30,959 bases of DNA from an uncultured Bacilli bacterium (GCA_947587115.1 CANPXY010000006.1:1-30959), one strand, 5' to 3'. Shown: positions 8,551 through 17,325, counted from the first letter of the stretch. Translations and numbers: made by a program. Notes: a model not told the origin generated them from the sequence alone.

Positions 8551-11358
8551 TCATAAAATTTTCTTTAAAAATTGGCCTGTGTAGGAAGCTGGCACCTTGC
8601 TTACTTCTTCAGGCGTTCCGGTTGCAACTACTTCACCACCGAAGTCTCCACCTTCCGGACCTAAGTCAATGATATAATCGGCAACTTTGATGACGTCAAG
8701 ATTGTGTTCGATGACGACTACTGTATCATTATTATCTACTATTTTTTGAAGAATTGCAAGTAATCTCTTGATGTCCGCCGCATGGAGTCCCGTCGTTGGT
8801 TCATCTAAGACAAACAACGTTTTGCCCGTAGCTTTTTTTTGTAATTCTTTGGCTAATTTGACGCGCTCTGCCTCTCCTCCAGACAAGGTTGGAGCACTCT
8901 GTCCTAATTTGATATAACCGAGACCAACATCATCTAAGACTTGTAACTTAGCACGAATCTTAGGTACATTTTCAAAGAATTCTAGCGCTTCACTTACCCG
9001 CATATCGAGCACGTCGGCAATATTTTTATCTTTATATTTTATTTGGAGCGTCTCCCGATTATACCTAGTTCCATGGCACACTTCACAAGGAACGTATACA
9101 TCTGGTAGAAAGTGCATCTCTATTTTCTTTACGCCATCTCCTCGGCACGCTTCACAACGACCACCTTTGACGTTGAAGGAAAATCGGTTTTTCTCGAATC
9201 CATACATTTTGGCTTCTTTAGTATTCGTATAAAGTTCTCGAATGTCATCAAAGACCCCAGTATAAGTTGCGGGATTGCTTCGTGGTGTCCGGCCAATTGG
9301 ATTTTGTGAGATGTCTACCAACTTATCGATATTTTCAATTCCCAAAACTTTTTTATGTTTTCCAGGTTTTTCTCTTGTTCGATATAAATTGGCAGCAACG
9401 GCCTTACAGAGAATCTCGTTGATCAAACTACTTTTGCCGCTTCCAGATACTCCGGTGACGCAGGTGAAGGTTCCAAGAGGAATTTTGACATCGATATTTT
9501 TAAGGTTGTTTTCTTGGGCTCCCTTGATTTCAAGATATTTTTTGATGCCTTTTCTTCTCTTTTTTGGAATTTCAATACATTCTTTTCCACTTAAATATCT
9601 ACCTGTAATACTTTTTTCGTTTTTCATAACTTCTTCCGGCGTTCCTTGTGCGACGATCGTTCCACCTTTGTCTCCGGCTCCGGGACCAATATCGACGAGA
9701 TAGTCACAAGCCAACATGGTATCTGTATCGTGTTCGACGACAATCAAGGTATTTCCTAGATCACGCATCTCTAAAAGAGAGTTGATCAAACGATCGTTGT
9801 CACGTTGATGAAGACCAATCGATGGTTCATCAAGTACATAGAGTACACCCGTGAGTCGAGATCCAATTTGGGTCGCCAAACGAATACGTTGTGCTTCGCC
9901 ACCAGACAATGTTCCTGCATTTCGACTGAGTGTTAAATATTCTAGTCCGACATTCGATAAAAATTGTAATCGTGATAAAATTTCTTTTAAAATCAAGTCG
10001 GCAATCGCTGCTTGCTCTTTGGTTAGTTTTAGTTCCTTAAAAAAGGTGAGCAACTGCTTGATACTCATGCAGGTCACTTCGTAGATGTTTTTTCCACCTA
10101 CTTTGACAGAAAGAACTTTCTGATCTAGCCGCGCCCCGTGGCAGACATCACAATCGTGTTCGACCATGTAATTTTCTAGCCATTCGCGAATCCAAGTACT
10201 GGTCGTCTCCATATAGCGACGTTCCAAATTGTTGATGATTCCTTCATAGAAATCGCGACTGTGCATCGTATTGCCACTTTTCGTTTGAAAATGGAATTCG
10301 ATACAATCTGGGCTTCCATATAAAATGATATCTTTTTCTTTTTTACTCAATTTTTCAAAAGGCTTGTCCATATCAATTTGATAATGTTTACAGACACATT
10401 CCAACTTTTTAAAATACATATTGTCGTGATCGTCACCAAGAGTCGTAATACAGTATTCATTGATACTCAACTCTTTGTTAGGAATGACCAAATCGGGATC
10501 GATCTGTAATTTCACTCCTAGACCTTTACATTCTGGACAAGCACCATAAGGCGCGTTAAAACTGAAGATTCTTGGCTCAAGTTCGGGAAGTGAAAATTCG
10601 CAATATGGACAGGCAAAATTTTCAGACATCACTAATTCTTTATCGCCAACAAATTCGATAACGACTTTTCCTTCTGCCAACTTGGTCGCCACTTCGATTG
10701 ACTCATGAAGACGACTTCGACTGTCCTCTTTTAAGATGATCCGATCCACCACGACAGCGATGTCATCCTTTTTATTTTTTTCTAATGTAATGTCTTCACT
10801 CAAGTCATGTATTTCCCCATTGATTCGAACTCTAGCAAAGCCATCTTTACGAAGTTGCTCCAAAAGGTCCTTGTGTGTACCTTTACTGCCATGTACTACG
10901 GGCGCATAGACGATGAGCTTGGTTCCGATTGGATATTCCATAATTTTGTTGACCATCTCTTCGATGCTTTGCGAAGAAATGGGAATGTTGTGATTTGGAC
11001 AATACGGAACGCCAATGCGCGCAAAAAGCAAACGCAGATAATCGTAAATCTCCGTGACCGTTCCTACTGTTGAACGAGGATTTTTGCTTGTGGTCTTCTG
11101 ATCGATACTGATCGCTGGAGAGAGTCCTTCAATGCTATCTACATCTGGTTTCTCTGTTCCACCTAAAAATTGTCTTGCATAGGCAGACAAACTTTCCACA
11201 TAGCGTCTTTGCCCCTCTGCATAAATTGTATCAAAAGCAAGAGAGCTTTTACCACTACCTGATACACCCGTCATTACAGTAAGTTTGTTTTTTGGAATTT
11301 CAATATTAATATTTTTTAAATTGTTTTCTCTTGCACCTTTAACTATAATTTTATCCAT
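8551..11358 (-). CDS. uvrA: Excinuclease ABC subunit A
   Basis: 935 residues, normal length. It is the damage-recognition ATPase of nucleotide excision repair that loads UvrB at lesions. There are two ABC modules: Walker A GVSGSGKSS near residue 31 and again near 640, and signatures LSGGEAQRIRLA and LSGGEAERVKLA. Zinc-binding cysteine pairs are CPYC (first module), CDVC, and CEAC...CEVC in the C-terminal half. The AGAGG ribosome binding site is 8 bases before the ATG, and the preceding DUF7666-like gene ends 2 bases before. uvrA is separated from uvrB by three genes. Confidence 0.98.
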   Translation of the reverse strand: MDKIIVKGARENNLKNINIEIPKNKLTVMTGVSGSGKSSLAFDTIYAEGQRRYVESLSAYARQFLGGTEKPDVDSIEGLSPAISIDQKTTSKNPRSTVGTVTEIYDYLRLLFARIGVPYCPNHNIPISSQSIEEMVNKIMEYPIGTKLIVYAPVVHGSKGTHKDLLEQLRKDGFARVRINGEIHDLSEDITLEKNKKDDIAVVVDRIILKEDSRSRLHESIEVATKLAEGKVVIEFVGDKELVMSENFACPYCEFSLPELEPRIFSFNAPYGACPECKGLGVKLQIDPDLVIPNKELSINEYCITTLGDDHDNMYFKKLECVCKHYQIDMDKPFEKLSKKEKDIILYGSPDCIEFHFQTKSGNTMHSRDFYEGIINNLERRYMETTSTWIREWLENYMVEHDCDVCHGARLDQKVLSVKVGGKNIYEVTCMSIKQLLTFFKELKLTKEQAAIADLILKEILSRLQFLSNVGLEYLTLSRNAGTLSGGEAQRIRLATQIGSRLTGVLYVLDEPSIGLHQRDNDRLINSLLEMRDLGNTLIVVEHDTDTMLACDYLVDIGPGAGDKGGTIVAQGTPEEVMKNEKSITGRYLSGKECIEIPKKRRKGIKKYLEIKGAQENNLKNIDVKIPLGTFTCVTGVSGSGKSSLINEILCKAVAANLYRTREKPGKHKKVLGIENIDKLVDISQNPIGRTPRSNPATYTGVFDDIRELYTNTKEAKMYGFEKNRFSFNVKGGRCEACRGDGVKKIEMHFLPDVYVPCEVCHGTRYNRETLQIKYKDKNIADVLDMRVSEALEFFENVPKIRAKLQVLDDVGLGYIKLGQSAPTLSGGEAERVKLAKELQKKATGKTLFVLDEPTTGLHAADIKRLLAILQKIVDNNDTVVVIEHNLDVIKVADYIIDLGPEGGDFGGEVVATGTPEEVSKVPASYTGQFLKKIL

Positions 11359-11360
11359 GA

Positions 11361-11840
11361 TTAAAACCTCTTTTGATAAGCGTCCATTTGCCCCTCTTGA
11401 TAATAGGCAATTGCCCTTTGTATAAGATCTTCTTGGGGAAAGGCCGCTTTAAATAATTCTATTTCTTGTGGTTGAAGGCGAATGCCTTGTATAAATCGCT
11501 CTACATTGCGTGCTTTCAATCCGCGAGTGATGATCTCTTCTCTGGTCAGCTTTTTAATAATTTCTAATTTTTGTACCGCATACATTTCGTAATATTCATT
11601 ATAGTCGTCGTATCCTTCTTTAATGAGCCCATCGCCTCTCACAAAACACATGTCGATCTCTCGATGAAAGGCGTCAATATAACGAAATGTATCTTCCATT
11701 CTTTTACACAGATGAAAACCGTTGCCATGCGGACCAAAACGAATGGTTCCTTCCGCAATATAGATTTTTCCTATGGAAAAAGTTTGGCCATATTCATTTA
11801 TTAAACCTTGATAAAAGCATTTGTAACCTAAAACTGCCAT
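11361..11840 (-). CDS. DUF7666-like protein of unknown function
   Basis: 159 residues. It opens with AVLGYKCFYQGLINEYGQTFSIGKIY and then GNGFHLCKR, a pattern I associate with DUF7666-type proteins (a short beta-rich domain beginning 'K.F...' and containing 'GFH.C'). The C-terminal part is charged and helical (LTREEIITRG...). I chose the ATG at 11840 with GGGTGG upstream; an ATG four codons earlier is possible. It is the first gene of the uvrA operon, ending 2 bases before uvrA, so it is expressed with a DNA-repair gene, but no function can be assigned. Confidence 0.75.
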   Translation of the reverse strand: MAVLGYKCFYQGLINEYGQTFSIGKIYIAEGTIRFGPHGNGFHLCKRMEDTFRYIDAFHREIDMCFVRGDGLIKEGYDDYNEYYEMYAVQKLEIIKKLTREEIITRGLKARNVERFIQGIRLQPQEIELFKAAFPQEDLIQRAIAYYQEGQMDAYQKRF

Positions 11841-11856
11841 TGAACCACCCATTGTT

Positions 11857-11865
11857 ATTATAGCA
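11857..11865 (-). promoter_or_regulatory. Extended -10 promoter of the uvrA operon
   Basis: TGCTATAAT (extended -10) ends 16 bases upstream of the first start codon. No good -35 is visible, which fits an extended -10 promoter. No obvious LexA (DinR) box was seen. Confidence 0.5.
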
Positions 11866-11962
11866 CAGATTGGCCTTCTCTACTATTTTATTCCCATAAT
11901 TATTTGCAAAAAATAGGGAAATCCTTCGATTCCTTCTCTTTTTTAAAATTTATTTTTTAGGA

Positions 11963-11991
11963 TAGACAAATAAAAGCTTTTCTGTTATTAT
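11963..11991 (+). promoter_or_regulatory. Promoter of the small unknown gene at 12018
   Basis: TAGACA (11963-11968), a 17-base spacer, and TATTAT (11986-11991) with TG one base upstream (extended -10). Position and direction suit the gene that starts at 12018. Confidence 0.55.
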
Positions 11992-12017
11992 AAGTGGCAC
12001 AAGGAGCGTGCAGTCTT

Positions 12018-12428
12018 ATGGAATTTACTAAGAAAGAGCGACAAAATATTCGATTTGTTCTCCAAAAATATGATACTTTTATGGAAGATGGGAAAACAGA
12101 ATCTTTGGGCGTTATGAATGTCGATCTTCAACATCCTGATCTTATATTTAATCTGATGGATTATGTCTATTTCTTTCAACACAATCAATATCCAGAAAGA
12201 GCACGGGCACTCGAAATTTTAACTGCCCATCTCATCAACGACACCGTCTTGCCAATTCAAAGAGTATATCGAGATGATCTAAGCTTATTTGATAAAGCAT
12301 TGATGATGGAAAGTGAAATTCTTCAAGAGGCATTGCAGCAAAGATTCGAAAAAGAAAATCAACAGAACATCGTCGATGTTCAACAACAATACAAAAAATT
12401 AGCCAAACAAAATAAAGCCTTACTTTAG
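12018..12428 (+). CDS. Small cytoplasmic protein of unknown function
   Basis: 136 residues, acidic and basic, with no signal or membrane segment. The N-terminal part (MEFTKKERQNIRFVLQ) and the C-terminal region rich in Gln, Lys and Glu (from about residue 95) look helical, the latter like a coiled coil. I do not recognise a family. The ATG at 12018 follows AAGGAG with an 11-base gap. The upstream in-frame GTG lies at the expected transcription start and is rejected. It has its own promoter and a strong terminator, and lies alone on the + strand between the uvrB and uvrA operons. Confidence 0.7.
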   Translation: MEFTKKERQNIRFVLQKYDTFMEDGKTESLGVMNVDLQHPDLIFNLMDYVYFFQHNQYPERARALEILTAHLINDTVLPIQRVYRDDLSLFDKALMMESEILQEALQQRFEKENQQNIVDVQQQYKKLAKQNKALL

Positions 12429-12447
12429 AAGAGGGCTTTATTTTTTC
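12405..12447. terminator. Bidirectional terminator
   Basis: A 9-bp stem (12411-12419 with 12434-12442) with A-rich and T-rich flanks on both sides. It overlaps the end of the rightward gene and the stop of the leftward radical SAM gene, so it serves both. Confidence 0.7.
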
Positions 12448-13286
12448 TTATCAAAGCGTTTTTTATAACTACAGTGTTGACACAACGATTCGATCGCTTG
12501 CCGATTTTCAAAACCTTTTTTGATTTGTCGATATCGAACACTTTCTAGAATGTCTTTGAGTGGTTGTTTAAAAATATTTCCAAGAGTGATTACTCCCTCA
12601 CCATCGAGACAGCAAGGTACAACGGTTCCATCCACTAAGATGGCTAAGTGATTCTTAAGACCATAACAATATCCTTCTTCACCACAAAAATCATTTTCCA
12701 CACTCGGCCAAGCAAATTCTAATTGACGATCCACAAAAATATGTGAATTAATAGAGGTATGGGCCTCTGTTTTTATTTTTTCCACTTTTTCTGGGGAAAG
12801 TTTATAGTGCGCTTTTAGTTTTTCCACAATCTTTATTGCCTTTGGATCTAAGTTTTGGCTCTTTTGGGCCCAGAGGCGATAATTGATCAGTACCTCGTTA
12901 CTCAACTGATCGACACACTTGAAAATATCTAGCGGATCAATCGGGCGATCTGATTCACAGTGTAAAGAAAAATTGATCTGATGAATCGCATGTTTTTGGA
13001 TGATAGGAAAAATTTTGGGAAACAACGTTCCATTGGTGGTGATATTGACTTTGATATGGTAGACTTCACACAAAGTGAGCAATTTATCTAGTTGCGGATG
13101 TAAGAGTGGCTCTCCTTTCACATGAAGATAGATGTAATCTGTATATGGTTGGATCTCTTTTAGGATCTGCTCAAACTCTTCCGTCGTCATCGTCCTTTTG
13201 ACTTTTTTAGATGGAGAACAAAAAGAGCAACTTAGGTTGCAGATGTTCGTTATTTCAATATAGATCTTTTTAAATTGTTTTTTCAT
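12438..13286 (-). CDS. Radical SAM / SPASM domain protein
   Basis: 282 residues. The radical SAM cluster motif is C16xxxC20xxC23 in TNICNLSCSFCSP, and KGEPLLHPQ is the 'GE' motif that contacts S-adenosylmethionine. The C-terminal part has a SPASM-type cysteine set: CGEEGYC, VPCCLDGEG, then CQHC, for auxiliary iron-sulfur clusters. Such enzymes modify peptides or act on other substrates; no precursor peptide is visible nearby, so the substrate is unknown. Its ATG overlaps the uvrB stop codon (ATGA), with AAAGGG upstream, so translation is coupled to uvrB. Confidence 0.9.
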   Translation of the reverse strand: MKKQFKKIYIEITNICNLSCSFCSPSKKVKRTMTTEEFEQILKEIQPYTDYIYLHVKGEPLLHPQLDKLLTLCEVYHIKVNITTNGTLFPKIFPIIQKHAIHQINFSLHCESDRPIDPLDIFKCVDQLSNEVLINYRLWAQKSQNLDPKAIKIVEKLKAHYKLSPEKVEKIKTEAHTSINSHIFVDRQLEFAWPSVENDFCGEEGYCYGLKNHLAILVDGTVVPCCLDGEGVITLGNIFKQPLKDILESVRYRQIKKGFENRQAIESLCQHCSYKKRFDKKK

Positions 13287-15232
13287 GATTGCCCTTTCAT
13301 TTCGAACAAAATATCCCGTAGTTGCATTGCTCTTTCAAAGTCAAGTTCTTTAGCAGCTGCGCGCATTTCAGCTTCGATCTTTTCTAAAGTCTCTAGACGT
13401 TCTTGTTTGCTCATCTTCTTCTTTGGTTGATCTTCAGGAAGTTGATTGCTGATGACTTCCCGAATCTCTTTTTGAATGGTCTGTGGTGTAATATGATGAA
13501 CACGGTTGTACTCTTCTTGAATAGCACGACGGCGGGCAGTCTCTTCTATTGCATCCTTCATACTGTCCGTGATCTTGTCGGCATACATGATCACATGTCC
13601 ATTGGCATTTCTTGCACAGCGACCAATCGTCTGAATCAAACTGCGCGTACTGCGAAGAAATCCTTCCTTATCAGCATCGATAATCGCGATCAAAGAAACT
13701 TCTGGTATATCGATTCCTTCTCGCAATAGGTTGATTCCTACGACGACATCATACTTACCTTCTCTTAAATCGTGAATAATTTGAAGACGTTCTAGCGTTT
13801 TTACTTCCGTATGAAGATAGGCGACTTTAATATCCAATTCTTTGAGATAATTGGTAAGCTCTTCCGCCATACGAATGGTAAGTGTCGTCACAAGCGTTCG
13901 TTCGTTACGTTCATTTCGATCGCGAATTTCGCCAATCAAGTCATCAATTTGACCTTCGCTTTTACGAACTTCTACCGTCGGATCTAGTAATCCAGTTGGA
14001 CGAATGATCTGTTCAATGTACTGCCCATGTGTACGCTCTAGTTCATAATCTCCTGGCGTGGCAGAAACATAGATCACTTGATGAATTTTGGATACAAACT
14101 CATCAAACTTTAATGGTCGATTATCAAGTGCACTAGGTAACCGGAATCCATAGTCAACCAAGTTCATTTTCCGCATGCGATCGCCATTGTACATTCCTCG
14201 AACTTGGGGAAGAGTCACATGGGATTCATCAACTACTAAGAGATAATCCTTGGGGAAAAAATCCATCAAGGTTGTTGGCGTCTCTCCTTCTTTGCGCCCC
14301 GCCATGTGTCGAGAATAATTTTCAACTCCATGACAAAATCCCGTCTCTTCAAGCATTTCCAAATCGTAATTTGTTCTCTGCTCTAATCGTTGATACTCTA
14401 ACAATTTATTTTCTTGCTTGAATTGCTCTAGTCGCTCTTTTAATTCTTCTTTGATGGTCTTAATGGCCGTTTTTAACTTTTCATCGCTAGTGACAAAGTG
14501 ACTAGCGGGGAAAAGGGATATGGTCTTTTTATTTTGTAGAATTGCTCCTGTCAAGGCATCGATCTCACTGATACGATCGATCTCATCGCCAAAGAATTCA
14601 ATTCGATAGCCGGTCGTTCGTTGATAAGTGGGGATGATTTCTAAAACATCTCCGCGAACGCGAAAAGTACCACGTTTAAAATCATAATCATTCCGTTCAT
14701 ACATCATTTCGACAAGCTTAGCCAACACTTGATTGCGATCCACTTGTTGCCCTACCGATAGCGTCATCATTTTATTTAAATATTCCTCTACCTCTCCAAT
14801 ACCATAGATACAAGAAACACTGGCTACTACAATGACATCTTTTCTAGATAACAAACTACTGGTGGCAGCATGACGGAGTTCATCGATTTCATCGTTGATG
14901 GCAGAATCTTTTTCAATATAAGTATCGGTACTTGGTACATAGGCTTCCGGTTGATAATAATCGTAATAAGATACAAAATACTCTACGGCATTTTCGGGAA
15001 ATAATTCTTTTAATTCAGAATAAAGTTGTCCCGCAAGAGTTTTATTATGGGCAAGGACAAGCGTCGGTTTGTTCACTTCTTTGATGACGTTCGCAATCGT
15101 AAAGGTTTTTCCGGTACCGGTAGCACCCAATAATACTTGTTCTTTTTTTCCTTCATTAATTCCTTTGACTAATTGATTGATCGCCTCCGGCTGATCGCCA
15201 CTTGGGGTATATTTGGATACTAATTTGAACAT
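13283..15232 (-). CDS. uvrB: Excinuclease ABC subunit B
   Basis: 649 residues. It is the helicase-like subunit that verifies damage and recruits UvrC. Walker A is GATGTGKT (36-43), the beta-hairpin block contains YDYYQPEAYVP, Walker B is VVDESH, motif VI is TIGRCARN, and the C-terminal UVR motif has ELDFERAMQLRD. The start has an excellent AAGGAGG ribosome binding site. Its upstream region is not native-looking: a recombinase relic and cargo gene lie directly before it, and a decayed second copy of its 5' end sits 2 kb upstream. The apparent promoter lies within the inserted DNA. Confidence 0.98.
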   Translation of the reverse strand: MFKLVSKYTPSGDQPEAINQLVKGINEGKKEQVLLGATGTGKTFTIANVIKEVNKPTLVLAHNKTLAGQLYSELKELFPENAVEYFVSYYDYYQPEAYVPSTDTYIEKDSAINDEIDELRHAATSSLLSRKDVIVVASVSCIYGIGEVEEYLNKMMTLSVGQQVDRNQVLAKLVEMMYERNDYDFKRGTFRVRGDVLEIIPTYQRTTGYRIEFFGDEIDRISEIDALTGAILQNKKTISLFPASHFVTSDEKLKTAIKTIKEELKERLEQFKQENKLLEYQRLEQRTNYDLEMLEETGFCHGVENYSRHMAGRKEGETPTTLMDFFPKDYLLVVDESHVTLPQVRGMYNGDRMRKMNLVDYGFRLPSALDNRPLKFDEFVSKIHQVIYVSATPGDYELERTHGQYIEQIIRPTGLLDPTVEVRKSEGQIDDLIGEIRDRNERNERTLVTTLTIRMAEELTNYLKELDIKVAYLHTEVKTLERLQIIHDLREGKYDVVVGINLLREGIDIPEVSLIAIIDADKEGFLRSTRSLIQTIGRCARNANGHVIMYADKITDSMKDAIEETARRRAIQEEYNRVHHITPQTIQKEIREVISNQLPEDQPKKKMSKQERLETLEKIEAEMRAAAKELDFERAMQLRDILFEMKGQS

Positions 15233-15387
15233 CTCGATCCCTCCTTAGTATGATTAAGATCAATCTAATAATTCGTGCCCAAACTAATATTTTAGTTTTT
15301 AAAATTTGTCGCTTTTGTTTGGACACGCATGGTGGAGACAAAATTGTTAAATATCACTAATGGTACTGAATAACACATAGTAACATT

Positions 15388-15416
15388 ATTTTATCACCTA
15401 TTTTATAGTAAAACAA
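15388..15416 (-). promoter_or_regulatory. Candidate uvrB promoter inside inserted DNA
   Basis: TTGTTT (15411-15416), a 17-base spacer, and TAAAAT (15388-15393) with TG one base upstream. It would give an untranslated leader of about 150 bases before uvrB. No stronger promoter is visible closer to the start. Confidence 0.45.
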
Positions 15417-15466
15417 GGCAATTTAAAATAACCGTCTTATTATATTTTTTCTTGATTTAAAGATAT

Positions 15467-15653
15467 TTATTTATCATCAATTCTTCTTCCAAGTTGAATT
15501 TTAAGGTTTAATTTTCTGTTTTCTTAATCCAATTAATAATGCAAATAGAATTTGTAAGTGAATTAGAATATTTTCACCTGCTTTAATTAGTGTTTTAATT
15601 TGTTTTATATTAAGAAATTTATCTTTATTAAACTTGGGTTTTGTATGCTTTTT
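15467..15653 (-). pseudogene. Tyrosine recombinase (integrase) fragment
   Basis: Leftward reading gives a segment with the layout of phage/ICE integrases at the start of the catalytic domain: KFLNIKQIKTLIKAG, a short loop, then IHLQILFALLIGLRKQKI, which carries the conserved GLR (catalytic arginine region). It then shifts frame (+1) and resumes as QLGRRIDDK, similar to the QLGRK segment that follows later in related integrases, before stopping. The central strand between these blocks, the N-terminal DNA-binding domains and the HxxR/Y catalytic part are missing. It is a dead remnant; recognition is from pattern memory, not alignment. Confidence 0.6.
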
Positions 15654-15707
15654 TGTAAAAATAGCACCAATAATTTTTATATGTTCAAAATTTGAAAGGA
15701 GATCCAG

Positions 15708-15884
15708 ATGAAAGAAAGAAATGTAAAAAAGCAATTTGGGTTTAGCAATGAAAAATGTGAACTTTTATCTCTTTGCTCGAAATAGGCAGGGTTAACTGAA
15801 AATGAGTATATAAAAGAATTATAAGTCGGTTATAAACTAAAAGAAAAACATGATGATAGGTATTATGATAATTTAAAAAAATAA
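15708..15884 (+). pseudogene. MobC-like relaxosome accessory protein, nonsense-mutated
   Basis: An AAAGGAG ribosome binding site and ATG begin a 58-codon reading frame broken by TAG (15783-15785) and TAA (15822-15824). Read through, it gives KQFGFSNEKCELLSL, AGLTENEYIKEL and VGYKLKEK, the ribbon-helix-helix pattern of small mobilization (MobC-type) proteins: 'LS..E...L...A...GLT..EYI..LI.G'. The protein is also cut short after that domain. It marks a former mobilizable plasmid or integrative element. Family assignment is by motif only; a CopG/Arc-type repressor is the alternative. Confidence 0.6.
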
Positions 15885-15956
15885 AACGTTAGGAGTATTG
15901 TATCCAAAAAAATTGTAAAACGTTAAAAAAGCAGTATAAAATAAAGCAAAAAACAC

Positions 15957-15985
15957 TTTACATTTTTCAAAAACGGCTATATAAT
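15957..15985 (+). promoter_or_regulatory. Strong promoter of the coiled-coil surface protein gene
   Basis: TTTACA (15957-15962), a 17-base spacer and TATAAT (15980-15985) form a near-consensus sigma-A promoter 62 bases before the start codon at 16048. The leader between contains a short GAAAAA/TTTTTC hairpin (about 16002-16015). Confidence 0.75.
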
Positions 15986-16047
15986 GTAGGCGATGACAGG
16001 GGAAAAACATTTTTCATGCCACATATAATAATTAAGGAGGGTTAAGT

Positions 16048-17079
16048 ATGAATAAGATAGTAGTTAAAACAACTATAGGTTTCCTATCCCTTGGTTTAAT
16101 AGCAGGTGCTGGTATTTTAACAACAAACTATATTAAATATGATAGTCAATCAACTTATACTGCTAAAATTGCTCAAAAAAGTTTTGCTTTAAAGGATTTA
16201 GAACAAGAAATTAAAAAAGCAGAAAAAGAGCTAAACGAAGCTAAAGAGGTTAAAAAGGAAACTGAAAAAGAAGTAAAAAATGCTGAAGAAGCGATTAATG
16301 AAGCTTCTAAGGAAAAAGAAGAAGCGATCGCTGAACTAGAAAAAGCAAAGACAACTGAAGAAAAGAAAGTAGCGCAAGCAAAAATAGACGCAGCAACAGA
16401 AAAAATAAAACAAGCTGAAGAAGCAAAAAAAACTGCTGAAAAGAAAGTAGAAGAAGCAACTAAAACAGTAGAACAAAAAGAACAAAACAAACAAATTGCT
16501 GAAGAAAAAGTTGCAAAAGTAAAAGAAACAGAAGATGAAGAAAATAAAGTGGTTTTTAACAAGAAGGCTGAGTCTAATTCAACCGCAAAAAATAATACAA
16601 CAACAAAACAAAAAGATGAATCAGAAGAACAAGGAGCTAAGTTTGACCTTAGTGAACATCAAGATTTATTAGATAAAATAAATAAGAAAACTGAAGAGCA
16701 AGTAAAAGAAATAGAAGAAGAAGCAAAAAAGAAAACAGTTGAATTTCATTTCTATAGTTCAAATAAAGAATTAATGATTAGTTGTAGAGGAGATCATTGT
16801 GGTGAAGATCAACAGGGGTATATTTGGTTTGTTGAATTAGAATGTGATTTAAACAAATGTGAAGGATTTACTGATACTACAACAGGTACTAAAGTATCTA
16901 AATTACTATCAGGAAGACGTGGTGATATCACAAACTATACAGTTACTGCACCAGCAGCAAAATATGGATATAGATTTGTTGGATGGGAATTAGTGTCTAC
17001 AAGAAAAATGGTTACAAATGAACTTGGTACAGGGGCTCTATTAGGTAAATATATAGCAACTTATGAAAAAATAAATTAA
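16048..17079 (+). CDS. Membrane-anchored coiled-coil surface protein with C-terminal Flg_new-like domain
   Basis: 343 residues. Residues 1-30 form an uncleaved signal anchor or signal peptide (FLSLGLIAGAGIL). Residues about 45-165 are an Ala/Lys/Glu-rich coiled coil without proline, followed by a Ser/Thr/Asn-rich linker, a second short coil (205-232), and a globular C-terminus. The last part, ending in YGYRFVGWELVS and an IATYEKIN tail, resembles InlB B-repeat/Flg_new ('GY.F.GW') modules of secreted Firmicutes proteins. Four cysteines (SC, HC, EC, KC) may form disulfides. Two RGD tripeptides occur (CRGDHC and RRGDIT). There is no LPXTG, so it would stay membrane-tethered or be released. Ribosome binding site, promoter and terminator are excellent. 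It lies opposite to its neighbours within element relics, so it is probably cargo. Confidence 0.8.
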   Translation: MNKIVVKTTIGFLSLGLIAGAGILTTNYIKYDSQSTYTAKIAQKSFALKDLEQEIKKAEKELNEAKEVKKETEKEVKNAEEAINEASKEKEEAIAELEKAKTTEEKKVAQAKIDAATEKIKQAEEAKKTAEKKVEEATKTVEQKEQNKQIAEEKVAKVKETEDEENKVVFNKKAESNSTAKNNTTTKQKDESEEQGAKFDLSEHQDLLDKINKKTEEQVKEIEEEAKKKTVEFHFYSSNKELMISCRGDHCGEDQQGYIWFVELECDLNKCEGFTDTTTGTKVSKLLSGRRGDITNYTVTAPAAKYGYRFVGWELVSTRKMVTNELGTGALLGKYIATYEKIN

Positions 17080-17110
17080 AATTAAATAAAATTTTATGAA
17101 TATAGCATAT

Positions 17111-17135
17111 GAGATAGCGGAGGCTATCTCTTTTT
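17111..17135 (+). terminator. Terminator of the surface protein gene
   Basis: Perfect GAGATAGC/GCTATCTC stem with a 4-base loop, followed by five T, 31 bases after the stop codon. Confidence 0.9.
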
Positions 17136-17207
17136 ATGGAAGGAAGGGAAATGTGAAAAAATTTAAAAATAAGCGGATTAATTTTTAGGGAGATAGATAT
17201 AGTGTTT

Positions 17208-17308
17208 ATTCACTTTTTTGATGAGATTCGCAAGCGTAGAGGTTTTTCCGGTACCTGTAGCACCTAATAATACTTTTCTTTTTTTTCTTCGCTATCTCGA
17301 TCCCTCCT
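17208..17308 (-). pseudogene. Degraded second copy of the uvrB 5' end
   Basis: On the minus strand this stretch repeats the functional uvrB start: the same GGAGGGATCGAG leader (17295-17308), then, after loss of about codons 2-29 and the start codon (ATA in place of ATG), a readable VLLGATGTGKTSTLANLIKK (Walker A and beyond). By eye it is close to 90% identical in DNA to 15071-15154, with both synonymous and amino acid changes (Phe to Ser, Ile to Leu, Val to Leu, Glu to Lys). It stops matching at codon 55. It looks like the original uvrB start, displaced by the inserted segment, or a relic of an imported copy. Confidence 0.8.
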
Positions 17309-17325
17309 TTATATCATGTGGTTAT

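Noticed and set aside
15156..15341. Leftward 61-codon open frame across the uvrB start
   Set aside because: It overlaps the uvrB ribosome binding site and start in another frame, with no recognisable protein features.
16173..16562. Leftward Ser/Phe-rich 129-codon open frame
   Set aside because: It is the mirror of the repetitive Lys/Glu-rich coiled-coil coding sequence, with no ribosome binding site.
15300..17310. CRISPR array or tandem repeats in the A/T-rich region
   Set aside because: No regularly spaced repeats were found; the repetitive look comes from the coiled-coil codons and A/T runs.
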